DNA from: CADCTB01 sp035494015
GTDB lineage: Bacteria > Actinomycetota > Acidimicrobiia > Acidimicrobiales > AC-14
Reading direction: 5' to 3'
Length of the DNA: 45,410 nucleotides
NCBI GenBank assembly: GCA_035494015.1
Contig: DATJHJ010000153.1
Coordinates: 1-45,410 of the forward strand
Positions 26,117 to 33,429 of this stretch are shown piece after piece. Made by a program: the position numbers and the translations under genes. Below the pieces are notes generated by a model. That model saw nothing but the letters and a program-made list of their open reading frames with translations, was not told where the DNA came from and searched no databases. Numbering within the stretch: the stretch's first letter is position 1; each line of letters starts with the position of its first letter.

Positions 26117-26878
26117 TCAGCCGGGGACCTCGCCTCCCGGGAGGAACCGGGCCATCTGGCGGGCGGCCGACGCCGCCACCGCCGCCTCCATGGCCCGGGC
26201 CAGCGCCGCTTCCATGGCCATGGCGGCCATGGGCCGGGCCCGCTGGAGGGCCTCGGTCACCTGCCCCAGGCGCTCGGGGGGCAGCCCGGCGGCCACGTAC
26301 GGCTCCCAGACGTTGGCCTCGAACAGGGCCACGAACCGCTCGGCGATGGTGGCGGCGTCGGCCGCCAGCCGCTCGTACTCGTCGAGGGTGGCGGCCAGCG
26401 GGATGCCGGCCGCGCACAGCTCGGCGCCCACTCGGACCAGCCGGGGGCTGGGGGCCACGAACTCGTCGGCGTCGGGGGTGGCGGCCAGGAGGCCGAGCTC
26501 GACCGCCCGGGTGACGAGGCCCGGATCGTCGACCGCCTCCGGGAACAGCTCGAGCAGGCGGCCGACGCTCATGCGCTCGGGCTTCTCGTCGCTGAACGGG
26601 GCGGTCAGGGCCTCCTCGAAGCCCAGCACCTCGGGCAGGCCCCGCCCCTCCTCCCAGGCGTCGAGCAGGCACTGGATGGAGGCCAGCGAGAACCCCCGCT
26701 CCTGCAGGCTGCCCACGTACTGCAGCCGGGACAGGTGGCCGTCGTCGTAGTACCCGACCCGGCCCTCCATGCGCGGCGGCGGGAGCAGGCCCCGGGTTTG
26801 GTAGGCCCGGATGTTGCGGCTGGTCACCCCGGCGCGGGCGGCCAGCTCGTCGATCGTCATCCCTCGGTCGCCGGCCAT
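26117..26878 (-). CDS. MerR-family transcriptional regulator
   Basis: A 253-residue MerR-type activator or repressor. The winged HTH domain is MTIDELAARAGVTSRNIRAYQTRGLLPPPRMEGRVGYYDDGHLSRLQYV (in pieces, residues 7-55), followed by a dimerisation helix (ERGFSLASIQCLLDAWEEG). The long C-terminal domain is Ala/Glu-rich and helical, without metal-binding cysteine clusters, so the inducer is probably not a soft metal. The start could be ATG 26878 or the internal ATG 26860. It is divergent from a large membrane protein gene that it probably regulates. Confidence 0.88.
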   Translation of the reverse strand: MAGDRGMTIDELAARAGVTSRNIRAYQTRGLLPPPRMEGRVGYYDDGHLSRLQYVGSLQERGFSLASIQCLLDAWEEGRGLPEVLGFEEALTAPFSDEKPERMSVGRLLELFPEAVDDPGLVTRAVELGLLAATPDADEFVAPSPRLVRVGAELCAAGIPLAATLDEYERLAADAATIAERFVALFEANVWEPYVAAGLPPERLGQVTEALQRARPMAAMAMEAALARAMEAAVAASAARQMARFLPGGEVPG

Positions 26879-26887
26879 GGGATGAAC

Positions 26888-26920
26888 TTTACACTTGTAT
26901 GAGTGACATGGATCGATGTA
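26888..26920 (+). promoter_or_regulatory. MerR-type operator/promoter between divergent genes
   Basis: TTTACA (26888-26893) and TGTAAGG at its right end form an imperfect dyad around a long spacer (about 20 bp). Elongated spacing is typical of MerR-activated promoters. ATG codons inside this region are not used as starts here. Confidence 0.4.
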
Positions 26921-26931
26921 AGGTTCCGGCC

Positions 26932-28737
26932 ATGACCCATCCGGTGTTGGCGCAAGCGTCCTGGGGGTGGGCCGCCTGGGCCTGGCTCGTCCTGCCCCTC
27001 GCCTCCTACGGGCTGATCAGCCTCACGCTGTTCGCCTTCGGGCACACCGACGAGACCAATCCGCTCAAGTTCTTCTTCGGCCAGATCGGCGACACCCTGG
27101 AGCGGGTCACCGGGTACCCCGGCTGGTCCATGGCCGGCGTGCTCAGCGGCCTGCTCATGCTGCTCATCGCCATGATCGGTTTCTACTGGGACGTGGCCTG
27201 GCACATCGACAACGGGCGGGACCAGCAGCTCTTCACCCCGTCGCACGTGATGATCCTGGTCGGCCTGGGCGGGCTCATCTACGCCGCCGGCATCGCCGTG
27301 CTGTTCGCCACCCTGGAGAAGGCCGACGTCGGCCTGCACGTCGGGCCCCTGCGCATCCCGTGGTCGGCCGTGCTGCTGACCACCCTCGGCCTGGGCGGTG
27401 TGGCCGCCTTCCCGCTCGACGCCTGGTGGCACAGCGTCTACGGGATCGACGTGACCCTGTGGAGCCCGTCGCACATACAGCTCATCGCCGGGGGGTCGCT
27501 GGCCACCGTCGCCCTGTGGATCATGACCGCCGAGGCCCGGCCCTTCGCCGTCGACCCGACCCCCCTCGGGCGGGGCATCGTGGTCCTCACCGCCGGCACC
27601 GTCCTGGTCGGGATGAGCACCCTGCAGGCCGAGTTCGATTACGGCGTGCCGCAGTTCCAGGTCCTGTTCCTCCCCCTGCTCATCATGATCGGGGGCGGGT
27701 TCACCCTGGTCGCCGCCCGCATGGGCCTGGGTCGCTGGGGGGCGGTCAAGGTGACGTTCGTCTACCTGATCCTGCGGGGCTTCATCACCCTCTCGATCGG
27801 TGGGGTCATGCACCACACGATCCCCCACTTCCCGCTCTACCTCGGCTCGGCCCTGGTGGTCGAGGCCGCCGCCTACTGGTTGGGCACCGACAAGCCGCTG
27901 CGGTTCGCCCTGGCCGCCGGCGCCCTGGTCGGCACCCTGGGCCTGTTCACCGAGCTGCTCTTCGTCAACCTGTGGGGCTTCGCCGCCTCCGGGCGCCTGC
28001 CCCTCGAGCTGGCGGTGAAGATCGCCGTCCTCGGCCCCGTCGCCGCCGTCGCCGCCGCACTCCTGGGCGCCGCCCTCGGTGGGGCGCTGGCCCCCGAGCG
28101 CCGGGGGATCCCGGCTGGCCTGCTGGCCGCCGCGGGGATGGCCCTGCTCGGCGTGCTCGCCGTCCCCCTGCCCCGCGACGTGGGCCCGGTCACGGCCACG
28201 GTCAAGCTCCAGCAGGTGGGCAACCTGGCCCAGGTGGAGGTGACCCTGGACCCGCCCGACGCGGCCAAGGGCGCCACCGCCTTCGCCGTCTCGTCCTGGC
28301 AGGGCGGCTCGGAAACCGTCCAGTCGGACCTGCGGGACGTGGGCAAGGGCCGCTACGTCGCCTCCAAGCTGGTCCCGGTCACCGGCAAGTGGAAGACCAT
28401 GGTCAGCCTGCAGCGGGACAACGAGGTGATGGCCGTGCCCGTCTACCTGCCCGCCGACCCCCAGATCGGCGCCCCCGCCGTGCCCGCCGTCCCCGAGCGC
28501 ACCGAGCGCTTCGTCCGCAACACCACCATCCTGCTCCGCGAGACCCACCGGGGCCCGGCCACCGCCGCCATCTTCGCCTACTCCGGCCTTGGCCTCCTGG
28601 TCGCCATCTGGGTGACCCTGATCGCCGTCGCCGCCCGCCGGGTCCCGCCGTCCCGGCCGGCGGTGGCGGTACCCCCCTCGTCCTGGCCCCCCGCCGAGTA
28701 CCCGGCACGGCCGGCGGGGGTGTTCTCCCGGACGTAG
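26932..28737 (+). CDS. Polytopic membrane protein with duplicated His/Asp motif and C-terminal beta domain
   Basis: A 601-residue protein of no family I can name. About twelve hydrophobic segments cover residues 12-420. The motif D-x3-H-x5-D-x4-[ST]-P-S-H occurs twice with identical spacing: D87/H91/D97/TPSH105 and D163/H167/D173/SPSH181. A further cluster H294-H295-H299 lies in a later segment. Residues about 435-540 form an extracytoplasmic beta-rich domain resembling YtkA/FixH-like modules (GKGRYVASKLVPVTGKW, VSLQRDNEVM). One more membrane segment follows near 557-580. Metal or redox transport is a reasonable guess only. ATG 26932 is chosen, so that the MerR-type promoter lies upstream. 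Confidence 0.8.
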   Translation: MTHPVLAQASWGWAAWAWLVLPLASYGLISLTLFAFGHTDETNPLKFFFGQIGDTLERVTGYPGWSMAGVLSGLLMLLIAMIGFYWDVAWHIDNGRDQQLFTPSHVMILVGLGGLIYAAGIAVLFATLEKADVGLHVGPLRIPWSAVLLTTLGLGGVAAFPLDAWWHSVYGIDVTLWSPSHIQLIAGGSLATVALWIMTAEARPFAVDPTPLGRGIVVLTAGTVLVGMSTLQAEFDYGVPQFQVLFLPLLIMIGGGFTLVAARMGLGRWGAVKVTFVYLILRGFITLSIGGVMHHTIPHFPLYLGSALVVEAAAYWLGTDKPLRFALAAGALVGTLGLFTELLFVNLWGFAASGRLPLELAVKIAVLGPVAAVAAALLGAALGGALAPERRGIPAGLLAAAGMALLGVLAVPLPRDVGPVTATVKLQQVGNLAQVEVTLDPPDAAKGATAFAVSSWQGGSETVQSDLRDVGKGRYVASKLVPVTGKWKTMVSLQRDNEVMAVPVYLPADPQIGAPAVPAVPERTERFVRNTTILLRETHRGPATAAIFAYSGLGLLVAIWVTLIAVAARRVPPSRPAVAVPPSSWPPAEYPARPAGVFSRT

Positions 28738-28822
28738 CCTACGGACGACCGTGCAATGTTGTGGCCCCCAGCCACAAGACTGCACGCTCACGTTCGACGC
28801 GTTGAGCGCCCTTCCAGCCCAC

Positions 28823-28840
28823 GCACAGCCAGCTCACAGG
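28823..28840 (+). promoter_or_regulatory. PhoP-like direct-repeat box
   Basis: GCACAGC-N4-TCACAGG, a 7-4-7 direct repeat like the mycobacterial PhoP box (TCACAGC-N4-TCACAGC). It sits 9 bp before the -10 of the small peptide gene, where an activator would bind over the -35. Confidence 0.5.
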
Positions 28841-28849
28841 TGGCAGGCC

Positions 28850-28855
28850 GATAGT
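28850..28855 (+). promoter_or_regulatory. -10 box of the small secreted peptide gene
   Basis: GATAGT followed by 7 nt and ATG 28863, consistent with a leaderless transcript. Confidence 0.45.
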
Positions 28856-28862
28856 CGTTGGC

Positions 28863-28997
28863 ATGCACCGCACCTTCACGCCGCGGACGATCGTGGCCCG
28901 GGCCGTGGTCGCCCTCACCATGTCGCTGCTCACCGGGGCCACGGCCGGCGCCGCCCTGGCCCGCTGGCCGGTCACCCGCCCCGCGGGTCCCGGATGA
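28863..28997 (+). CDS. Small secreted peptide (44 residues)
   Basis: A 44-residue frame starting MHRTFTPRTIVARAVVALTM. The basic N-terminus, hydrophobic stretch (VVALTMSLLTGATAGAALA) and short Pro/Arg-rich end look like a signal peptide or a single membrane anchor with almost no mature chain. Support comes from the PhoP-like box and the leaderless -10 directly upstream. There is no recognised family. It could be a regulated membrane peptide, or the upstream element could control something else. Confidence 0.45.
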   Translation: MHRTFTPRTIVARAVVALTMSLLTGATAGAALARWPVTRPAGPG

Positions 28998-29021
28998 GCT
29001 AGCGCGCCTCGGCCCCCGCCG

Positions 29022-29027
29022 GTAGGG
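29022..29027 (+). promoter_or_regulatory. -10 box of the wall hydrolase operon
   Basis: TAGGGT about 30 nt before the TTG start. The leader carries CAGGAGG as ribosome binding site at 29047-29053. Confidence 0.4.
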
Positions 29028-29057
29028 TGACGGCCGCTGCCGCCGGCAGGAGGCTGT

Positions 29058-30053
29058 TTGACCGCACCACCTCGAGGAGGACTCGGCGCCGTCGTGGGGT
29101 TGGTACTCGTCACCCTCGTCGCGGCTGCCGGGCCCGTTCGGGCCGGCGATCTGGAGGACAAGCAGGCCCAGGCCTCGGCCATCGCGGCCAAGCTCGACCA
29201 GCAGGCCCAGAGCATCGTGGAGGCCGACCGGGAGCAGCGGCGGGCCGCCGACCGGCTGGCCGACGCCGACACCGACGTGGCCCGGGCCGAGGCCGACCTG
29301 GCCGCGTCCGAGCGACGCCAGGACGAGGCCTCCCGCCTGCTGGTGGCGCACGCCCAGTCGGCCTACGCCGGGGGCGGGTCGGTGACGTTCCTCGGCCAGA
29401 TGGCCCGGGCGACGGCGTCCGACGCCGGGGCCCGGCGCACCTACCTGGGCGTGGCCACGAAGGAGGACCAGCAGGCCATCGGGCGGCTGCGGGCCGCCAA
29501 CCAGGATCTGACCGCCCGCCGCAAGAGCCTGGCCGACGCCCGCAAGGCGGCGGCGGCCCAGGCCGACGCCGCCGCGTCCGACGTGGCCCAGCTCCAGGGG
29601 GCGATCGCCGCCCAGCGGGCCCTGCTGGTCAAGGTCAACGGCGACGTGGCCCAGCTGGTGGCGGCGGAGCAGGCCAAGCGCGACGCCGAAGCGGCCCGGC
29701 TGGCCGCCGCCCGCCAGACCACCGTCCCCACCACCAAGGCCCCGGCAACCAAGGCGGCGCCGGCCGGCGGCGACGCGCCCGCCACCACCGCCACCACCGC
29801 GGCGCCCGTCGCCATCCTCGGCGGCTCCCAGGACAGCACGTTCGCCTGCATCCGCCAGCTGGAGTCGGGCAACAACTACAAGGCCCCCGGCGGCGGCGCC
29901 TACCAGTTCCAGGACGCCACCTGGCACTCCCTCGGCTACTCCGGCACGGCCAGCGACGCCCCGCCCGCGGTGCAGGACGAGGCGGCCCGAAAGCTCCAGG
30001 CCCGCGACGGCTGGTCGCCCTGGACCACCGCCCCCCTCTGCGGCCGGGTGTAG
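29058..30053 (+). CDS. Secreted coiled-coil protein with Rpf-like transglycosylase domain
   Basis: A 331-residue secreted wall hydrolase. A signal peptide (VVGLVLVTLVAAAGPVRA) leads into a long coiled coil (about 30-215, Ala/Asp/Glu/Gln-rich, RipC/PcsB-like). A Thr/Ala/Pro linker (215-255) precedes a resuscitation-promoting-factor-like lysozyme fold: FACIRQLESGNNYKAPGGGAYQFQDATWHSLGY (in pieces, the Glu of QLESG being the likely catalytic acid), ending ARDGWSPW. It would cleave peptidoglycan glycan strands during growth or division. The TTG start with CAGGAGG upstream is well supported. The next gene starts immediately after its stop. Confidence 0.87.
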   Translation: MTAPPRGGLGAVVGLVLVTLVAAAGPVRAGDLEDKQAQASAIAAKLDQQAQSIVEADREQRRAADRLADADTDVARAEADLAASERRQDEASRLLVAHAQSAYAGGGSVTFLGQMARATASDAGARRTYLGVATKEDQQAIGRLRAANQDLTARRKSLADARKAAAAQADAAASDVAQLQGAIAAQRALLVKVNGDVAQLVAAEQAKRDAEAARLAAARQTTVPTTKAPATKAAPAGGDAPATTATTAAPVAILGGSQDSTFACIRQLESGNNYKAPGGGAYQFQDATWHSLGYSGTASDAPPAVQDEAARKLQARDGWSPWTTAPLCGRV

Positions 30054-30887
30054 GTGACCGACACCGGGCCGCCAGCGGCGCAGGCCCCGGCCCGGGACGA
30101 CGCCGTGCTGCCCGCCACCCGGGCCCTGTCGGCGTTCATCGTGCCCTTCCTCGTGGTGGCCTTCGTGGTCCTGTACGGGTTCCCCAAGGAGACGGGCCGG
30201 CTGTTCGCGTGGAAGATCGCCCCGCCCATGACCCCGATGACCCTCGGGGCCGTCTACATCGGCGGGGCCTACTTCTTCGTCCGGGCCTTCCGGGCCGCCG
30301 AGTGGCACACGATCAAGGCCGGGTTCGTGGCCGTCGGCTCGTTCGCCTCGCTCATGGGCGTGGCCACCATCATCCACTGGGACAAGTTCAACCACCGCCA
30401 CGTCGCCTTCTGGCTGTGGGCCGGGCTGTACTTCACCACCCCGTTCCTGGTGTGGGGCGTGTGGGCGGCGAACCGCGGCCGGGCGACCAAGCCCGGCCCG
30501 GGCGACCTCCTGCTGCCCCCTGCCGCCCGCGCCGTCATGGCCGGGACCGGTGCCCTGGCCGTCGTCGCCGGCCTCTACCTGTTCCTGCTCCCGACCCAGG
30601 CCGTCGACCACTGGCCCTGGCACCTCACGCCCCTCACCTCCCGGGTCATGGGGGCGATCTTCATGCTCGGGATCGCCGGCCTCGGCGTGCTCACCGACGC
30701 CCGGTGGGGCGCGGCCCGGCTCATGCTCCAGGTCCAGGTCTTGATGCTGACCCTCATCCTCGTCGCCGCGGCGCGAGCCCACGCCGACTTCGACGGCTCC
30801 AACCCCATGACCTGGCTCCTCCTGGCCGGGTTCCTGGCCGCCACCCTTTCCGCCGCCGCCCTGTCGGTCACCATGGCCCGCCGCTGA
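30054..30887 (+). CDS. Seven-transmembrane hypothetical protein
   Basis: A 277-residue membrane protein with about seven hydrophobic segments, for example ALSAFIVPFLVVAFVVLYGF, VMAGTGALAVVAGLYLFLL and LMLQVQVLMLTLILVAAA. Loops include an acid/His-containing stretch IIHWDKFNHRHVAFW. No family is recognised. GTG 30054 follows directly after the wall hydrolase stop, and its own stop overlaps the next ATG (TGATG), so the three genes are almost certainly one operon. Confidence 0.75.
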   Translation: MTDTGPPAAQAPARDDAVLPATRALSAFIVPFLVVAFVVLYGFPKETGRLFAWKIAPPMTPMTLGAVYIGGAYFFVRAFRAAEWHTIKAGFVAVGSFASLMGVATIIHWDKFNHRHVAFWLWAGLYFTTPFLVWGVWAANRGRATKPGPGDLLLPPAARAVMAGTGALAVVAGLYLFLLPTQAVDHWPWHLTPLTSRVMGAIFMLGIAGLGVLTDARWGAARLMLQVQVLMLTLILVAAARAHADFDGSNPMTWLLLAGFLAATLSAAALSVTMARR

Positions 30888-31435
30888 TGGCCGCCGACTA
30901 CCACTTCTTCACGGAGTGGCGGGTGGCGGGCACGCTCGACGAGGTCAAGGCCGTCCTGGGCGACGGCCCGTCGCTCCCCCGCTGGTGGCCGGCGGTCTAC
31001 CTCCACGTCGACGTGATCGACCCGGGCGGCGAGGGCGGCGAGGGGGCGGTCATCGACCTCCACACCAAGGGGTGGGCCCCCTACACGCTGCGCTGGCGGT
31101 TGAGCATCACCGACCCGATCACCGACCGCGGCTTCGCCCTGCGGGCCGACGGCGACCTGGACGGGACGGGGGTGTGGACCTTCGCCCAGGACGGTCCCGA
31201 GGTCGTGATCACCTACACGTGGAGCATCCAGGCCACCAAGCCGCTCCTGCGCCGGCTGAGCTGGCTGCTCAAGCCCGCCTTCGCCGCCAACCACCACTGG
31301 GCCATGCGCAAGGGCGAGGAGAGCCTGCGGCTTGAGCTGCGCCGCCAGCGGGCCGCCGGCGATCCCGCCGCCCTGGCCTCGATCCCGCCACCCCCGCCGG
31401 CCACGTTCTCGCGCCTGTCCCGCCTGCGGGGGTAG
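30887..31435 (+). CDS. SRPBCC family protein
   Basis: A 182-residue START-like protein: MAADYHFFTEWRVAGTLDEVKAVLGD at the N-terminus, LPRWWPAVYLHV, WAPYTLRWRLSITD, WTFAQDGPEVVITYTWSIQATKPLLRRLSWLLKP (in pieces) and HHWAMRKGEESLRLELRRQR. It is a polyketide-cyclase/dehydrase-type fold that binds a hydrophobic ligand; the ligand is unknown. TGATG coupling to the upstream membrane protein gene suggests a shared function. Confidence 0.82.
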   Translation: MAADYHFFTEWRVAGTLDEVKAVLGDGPSLPRWWPAVYLHVDVIDPGGEGGEGAVIDLHTKGWAPYTLRWRLSITDPITDRGFALRADGDLDGTGVWTFAQDGPEVVITYTWSIQATKPLLRRLSWLLKPAFAANHHWAMRKGEESLRLELRRQRAAGDPAALASIPPPPPATFSRLSRLRG

Positions 31436-31438
31436 CGT
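31433..31438 (+). promoter_or_regulatory. -10 box of the 68-residue protein gene
   Basis: TAGCGT overlaps the stop codon of the SRPBCC gene and lies 33 nt before GTG 31472. Confidence 0.35.
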
Positions 31439-31471
31439 TCCACGTTCCGATCGACGACTCATGGAGGAACC

Positions 31472-31678
31472 GTGGCCGATATCGCCAAGATTCTCGACAA
31501 GGCGTACGAAGACAAGGACTTCGCTGAGCTGGCCGCCGCGCCGGTCTCCGCCCTGCAGGGCGTGTCCGACGGCGACGCCGAGCACCTCAAGGCGGCCTTT
31601 AACATCGTGACCATCCGGGACCTGGCCACGAACAAGTTCGTGCTCTGGGCCCAGGCCATCAACGTCCTGGCCAAGTAG
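31472..31678 (+). CDS. Small conserved helical protein (68 residues)
   Basis: A 68-residue soluble protein, MADIAKILDKAYEDKDFAEL at the start, then VSALQGVSDGDAEHLKAAFN and IVTIRDLATNKFVLWAQAI. The second half resembles a single helix-hairpin-helix or SAM-like unit (L-x-G-V-S-x-x-D...T-I-x-D-L-A). GGAGGAA lies 4 nt before the GTG, a strong ribosome binding site in a window where many genes have none. The function is unknown. It has its own likely promoter. Confidence 0.75.
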   Translation: MADIAKILDKAYEDKDFAELAAAPVSALQGVSDGDAEHLKAAFNIVTIRDLATNKFVLWAQAINVLAK

Positions 31679-32383
31679 TTACAGCCGGAGGCGGCGGAAG
31701 CTCTCGGCGTAGCGGACCCCGGCGGCCCGACCCTCGGCCTCGGCCCGTCCCTCCAGGACGGTCCGGAAGAACTCGGCCGAGCCCTCGAGCTGGCTGGCGT
31801 GGCACAGCAGGGCGTCGACCTTGGCGTCCAGGCCGGCCGCGACGTCCACCCAGACATTCGGCTCGAGGGTGCCCGACAGCAGGACGACGCCCACGGCGTG
31901 GGGCGGGCCGGCGTCGGGGAAGTAGTGCGGGTTGCCGGCCGCCGGCGACACGGAGTCCAGCGTCGCCCAGCCGACCACCCGGTGATCGGCGTGGTTGAAG
32001 TAGGTGTCGCCGAAGATGGCGGCCGTCGGGTCGGGGCAGACCACGACGTCGGGCCGGGTGCGCCGGATGGCGGCGACGATGGCCCGGCGCAGCTCGGCGG
32101 AGTTGGCCAGGTCGCCGTCGCCGAAGGCCAGCTGCTCCCGGCCGGCCACTCCGAGCGCCTTCCCGGCGGCGTCCATCTCCCCCGCCCGCCGGGCCGCCAG
32201 CTCCTCCGGGTCGACGGCGGGGTCCTTCGACCCCTTCTCCCCCCGGGTGCAGACCAGGACGTGGACCTCGGTCCCCGCCCCCGCCCAGCCCGCCAAGGTG
32301 GCCCCGCAGGAGATCTCGGGGTCGTCGGGGTGGGCGTAGACGGCCAGGGCCCGGGCCGGGGCCTCACGGTAGAGGTCGGCCAC
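31679..32383 (-). CDS. PIG-L family deacetylase
   Basis: A 234-residue zinc-dependent deacetylase of the LmbE/MshB type. ALAVYAHPDDPEISCGATLAGW holds the zinc ligands His, Asp, Asp; VLVCTRGEKGSKDP, DGDLANSAELRRAIVAAIRRTRPDVVVCPDP and YFNHADHRVVGWATLD (third ligand region) complete the pattern (quoted in pieces). It could act on an N-acetylglucosaminyl conjugate, for example in mycothiol or bacillithiol-like routes, but the substrate is not determined. Its GTG overlaps the stop of the threonine aldolase gene (TAGTG). It is convergent with the 68-residue gene. Confidence 0.9.
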   Translation of the reverse strand: MADLYREAPARALAVYAHPDDPEISCGATLAGWAGAGTEVHVLVCTRGEKGSKDPAVDPEELAARRAGEMDAAGKALGVAGREQLAFGDGDLANSAELRRAIVAAIRRTRPDVVVCPDPTAAIFGDTYFNHADHRVVGWATLDSVSPAAGNPHYFPDAGPPHAVGVVLLSGTLEPNVWVDVAAGLDAKVDALLCHASQLEGSAEFFRTVLEGRAEAEGRAAGVRYAESFRRLRL

Positions 32384-33417
32384 TAGGGCGCCGTGGCCAG
32401 GGCCTTGACGGCCCGGTCCACGCCGGCGTCGTCCACGTCGTGGTGGGTGACGAGGCGGACCACGCCCGGGGCGATGGTGCCGGCCAGCACCCCTTCCCCG
32501 GCCAGGTGGTCGATGAGCGCAAGGGGATCGGGGTGGTGCCAGGTGACGACGTTGGTGCGTACCCGGGCCGGGTCGCAACCGCCCGCTGGCCACCGCTCGG
32601 CCACCGCCGCGGCCAGCCGGCCGGCCCGCTCGTGGTCCTCGGCCAGGCGCGCGACCATGCGCTCCAGGGCGATCAGGCCGGCGGCGGCCAGGATCCCGGC
32701 CTGGCGCATCCCCCCGCCCAGGCGCTGGCGCTCCCCCCGGGCCTCGGCGATCAGGTCGGCCGGCCCGGCCAGCAGCGATCCCACCGGCGCGCACAGCCCC
32801 TTCGACAGGCAGCACATGACGGTGGTGACCGGGGCCGTGTAGGCGGCCGCGGTCACGCCCGTGGCCACCTCGGCGTTGAACAACCGGGCCCCGTCGAGGT
32901 GGACGGGCAGCCCGGCGGCGCGGGCCACCCCGGCCACCTCCTCCAACCGGGCCAGGGGCCACGGCGCCCCGTCCGCCGGCATGTGGGTGTTCTCCAGGCA
33001 CACCAGGCCGGGGCGGACGTGGTGGTGGGCCACGGCCTCGGCCGCCCAGGCCACGTCGGCCGGGTCGATCGTCCCGTCGCCGTCGTCGACGGCGGCGAAC
33101 TGCACGCCGGCGTTGCGCGCCGCGGCCCCGTTCTCGTAGATCACCACGTGCTGGCGGCGGCCGGCCACCACCGCCGTCCCCGGGGCGGCCAGGAGCCGGA
33201 TGGCCAGCTGGTTGGCCATGGTCCCCGACGGCACGAACACCGCGGCGTCCTTGCCCACCCGGGCCGCGAACGCCTCCTCCAGGGCGTTGACGGTCGGGTC
33301 CTCGCCGTAGACGTCGTCGCCCACCTCGGCGGACGCCATGGCCCGGCGCATCTCGTCCGTCGGGCGGGTCACGGTGTCCGACCGCAGGTCGACCACGTTG
33401 CCGGGCCCGGGCGCCAT
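32383..33417 (-). CDS. ltaE: Low-specificity threonine aldolase
   Basis: A 344-residue PLP enzyme of the beta-eliminating lyase fold that cleaves L-threonine or allo-threonine to glycine and acetaldehyde. It begins VVDLRSDTVTRPTDEMRRAM, then DDVYGEDPTVNALEE, FVPSGTMANQLAI, the aspartate region LPVHLDGARLFNA, and the PLP lysine in CCLSKGLCAPVGS. The C-terminus TNVVTWHHPDPLALIDHL fits the family. ATG 33417 lies 6 nt after a CATCGT box (leaderless). It heads an operon with the PIG-L gene. Confidence 0.93.
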   Translation of the reverse strand: MAPGPGNVVDLRSDTVTRPTDEMRRAMASAEVGDDVYGEDPTVNALEEAFAARVGKDAAVFVPSGTMANQLAIRLLAAPGTAVVAGRRQHVVIYENGAAARNAGVQFAAVDDGDGTIDPADVAWAAEAVAHHHVRPGLVCLENTHMPADGAPWPLARLEEVAGVARAAGLPVHLDGARLFNAEVATGVTAAAYTAPVTTVMCCLSKGLCAPVGSLLAGPADLIAEARGERQRLGGGMRQAGILAAAGLIALERMVARLAEDHERAGRLAAAVAERWPAGGCDPARVRTNVVTWHHPDPLALIDHLAGEGVLAGTIAPGVVRLVTHHDVDDAGVDRAVKALATAP

Positions 33418-33422
33418 GCCCG

Positions 33423-33429
33423 TACGATG
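33423..33429. promoter_or_regulatory. Overlapping back-to-back -10 boxes
   Basis: TACGAT (33423-33428) read on the plus strand and CATCGT (33424-33429) read on the minus strand share the same bases. The minus box is 6 nt before ltaE ATG. The plus box contains the ATG at 33427 and is 7 nt before an in-frame TTG at 33436. Confidence 0.45.

Noticed and set aside
26857..28791. Minus-strand frame opposite the His/Asp-motif membrane protein
   Set aside because: The translation is rich in Gly, Asp and Gln with no fold. The plus strand has regular membrane segments.
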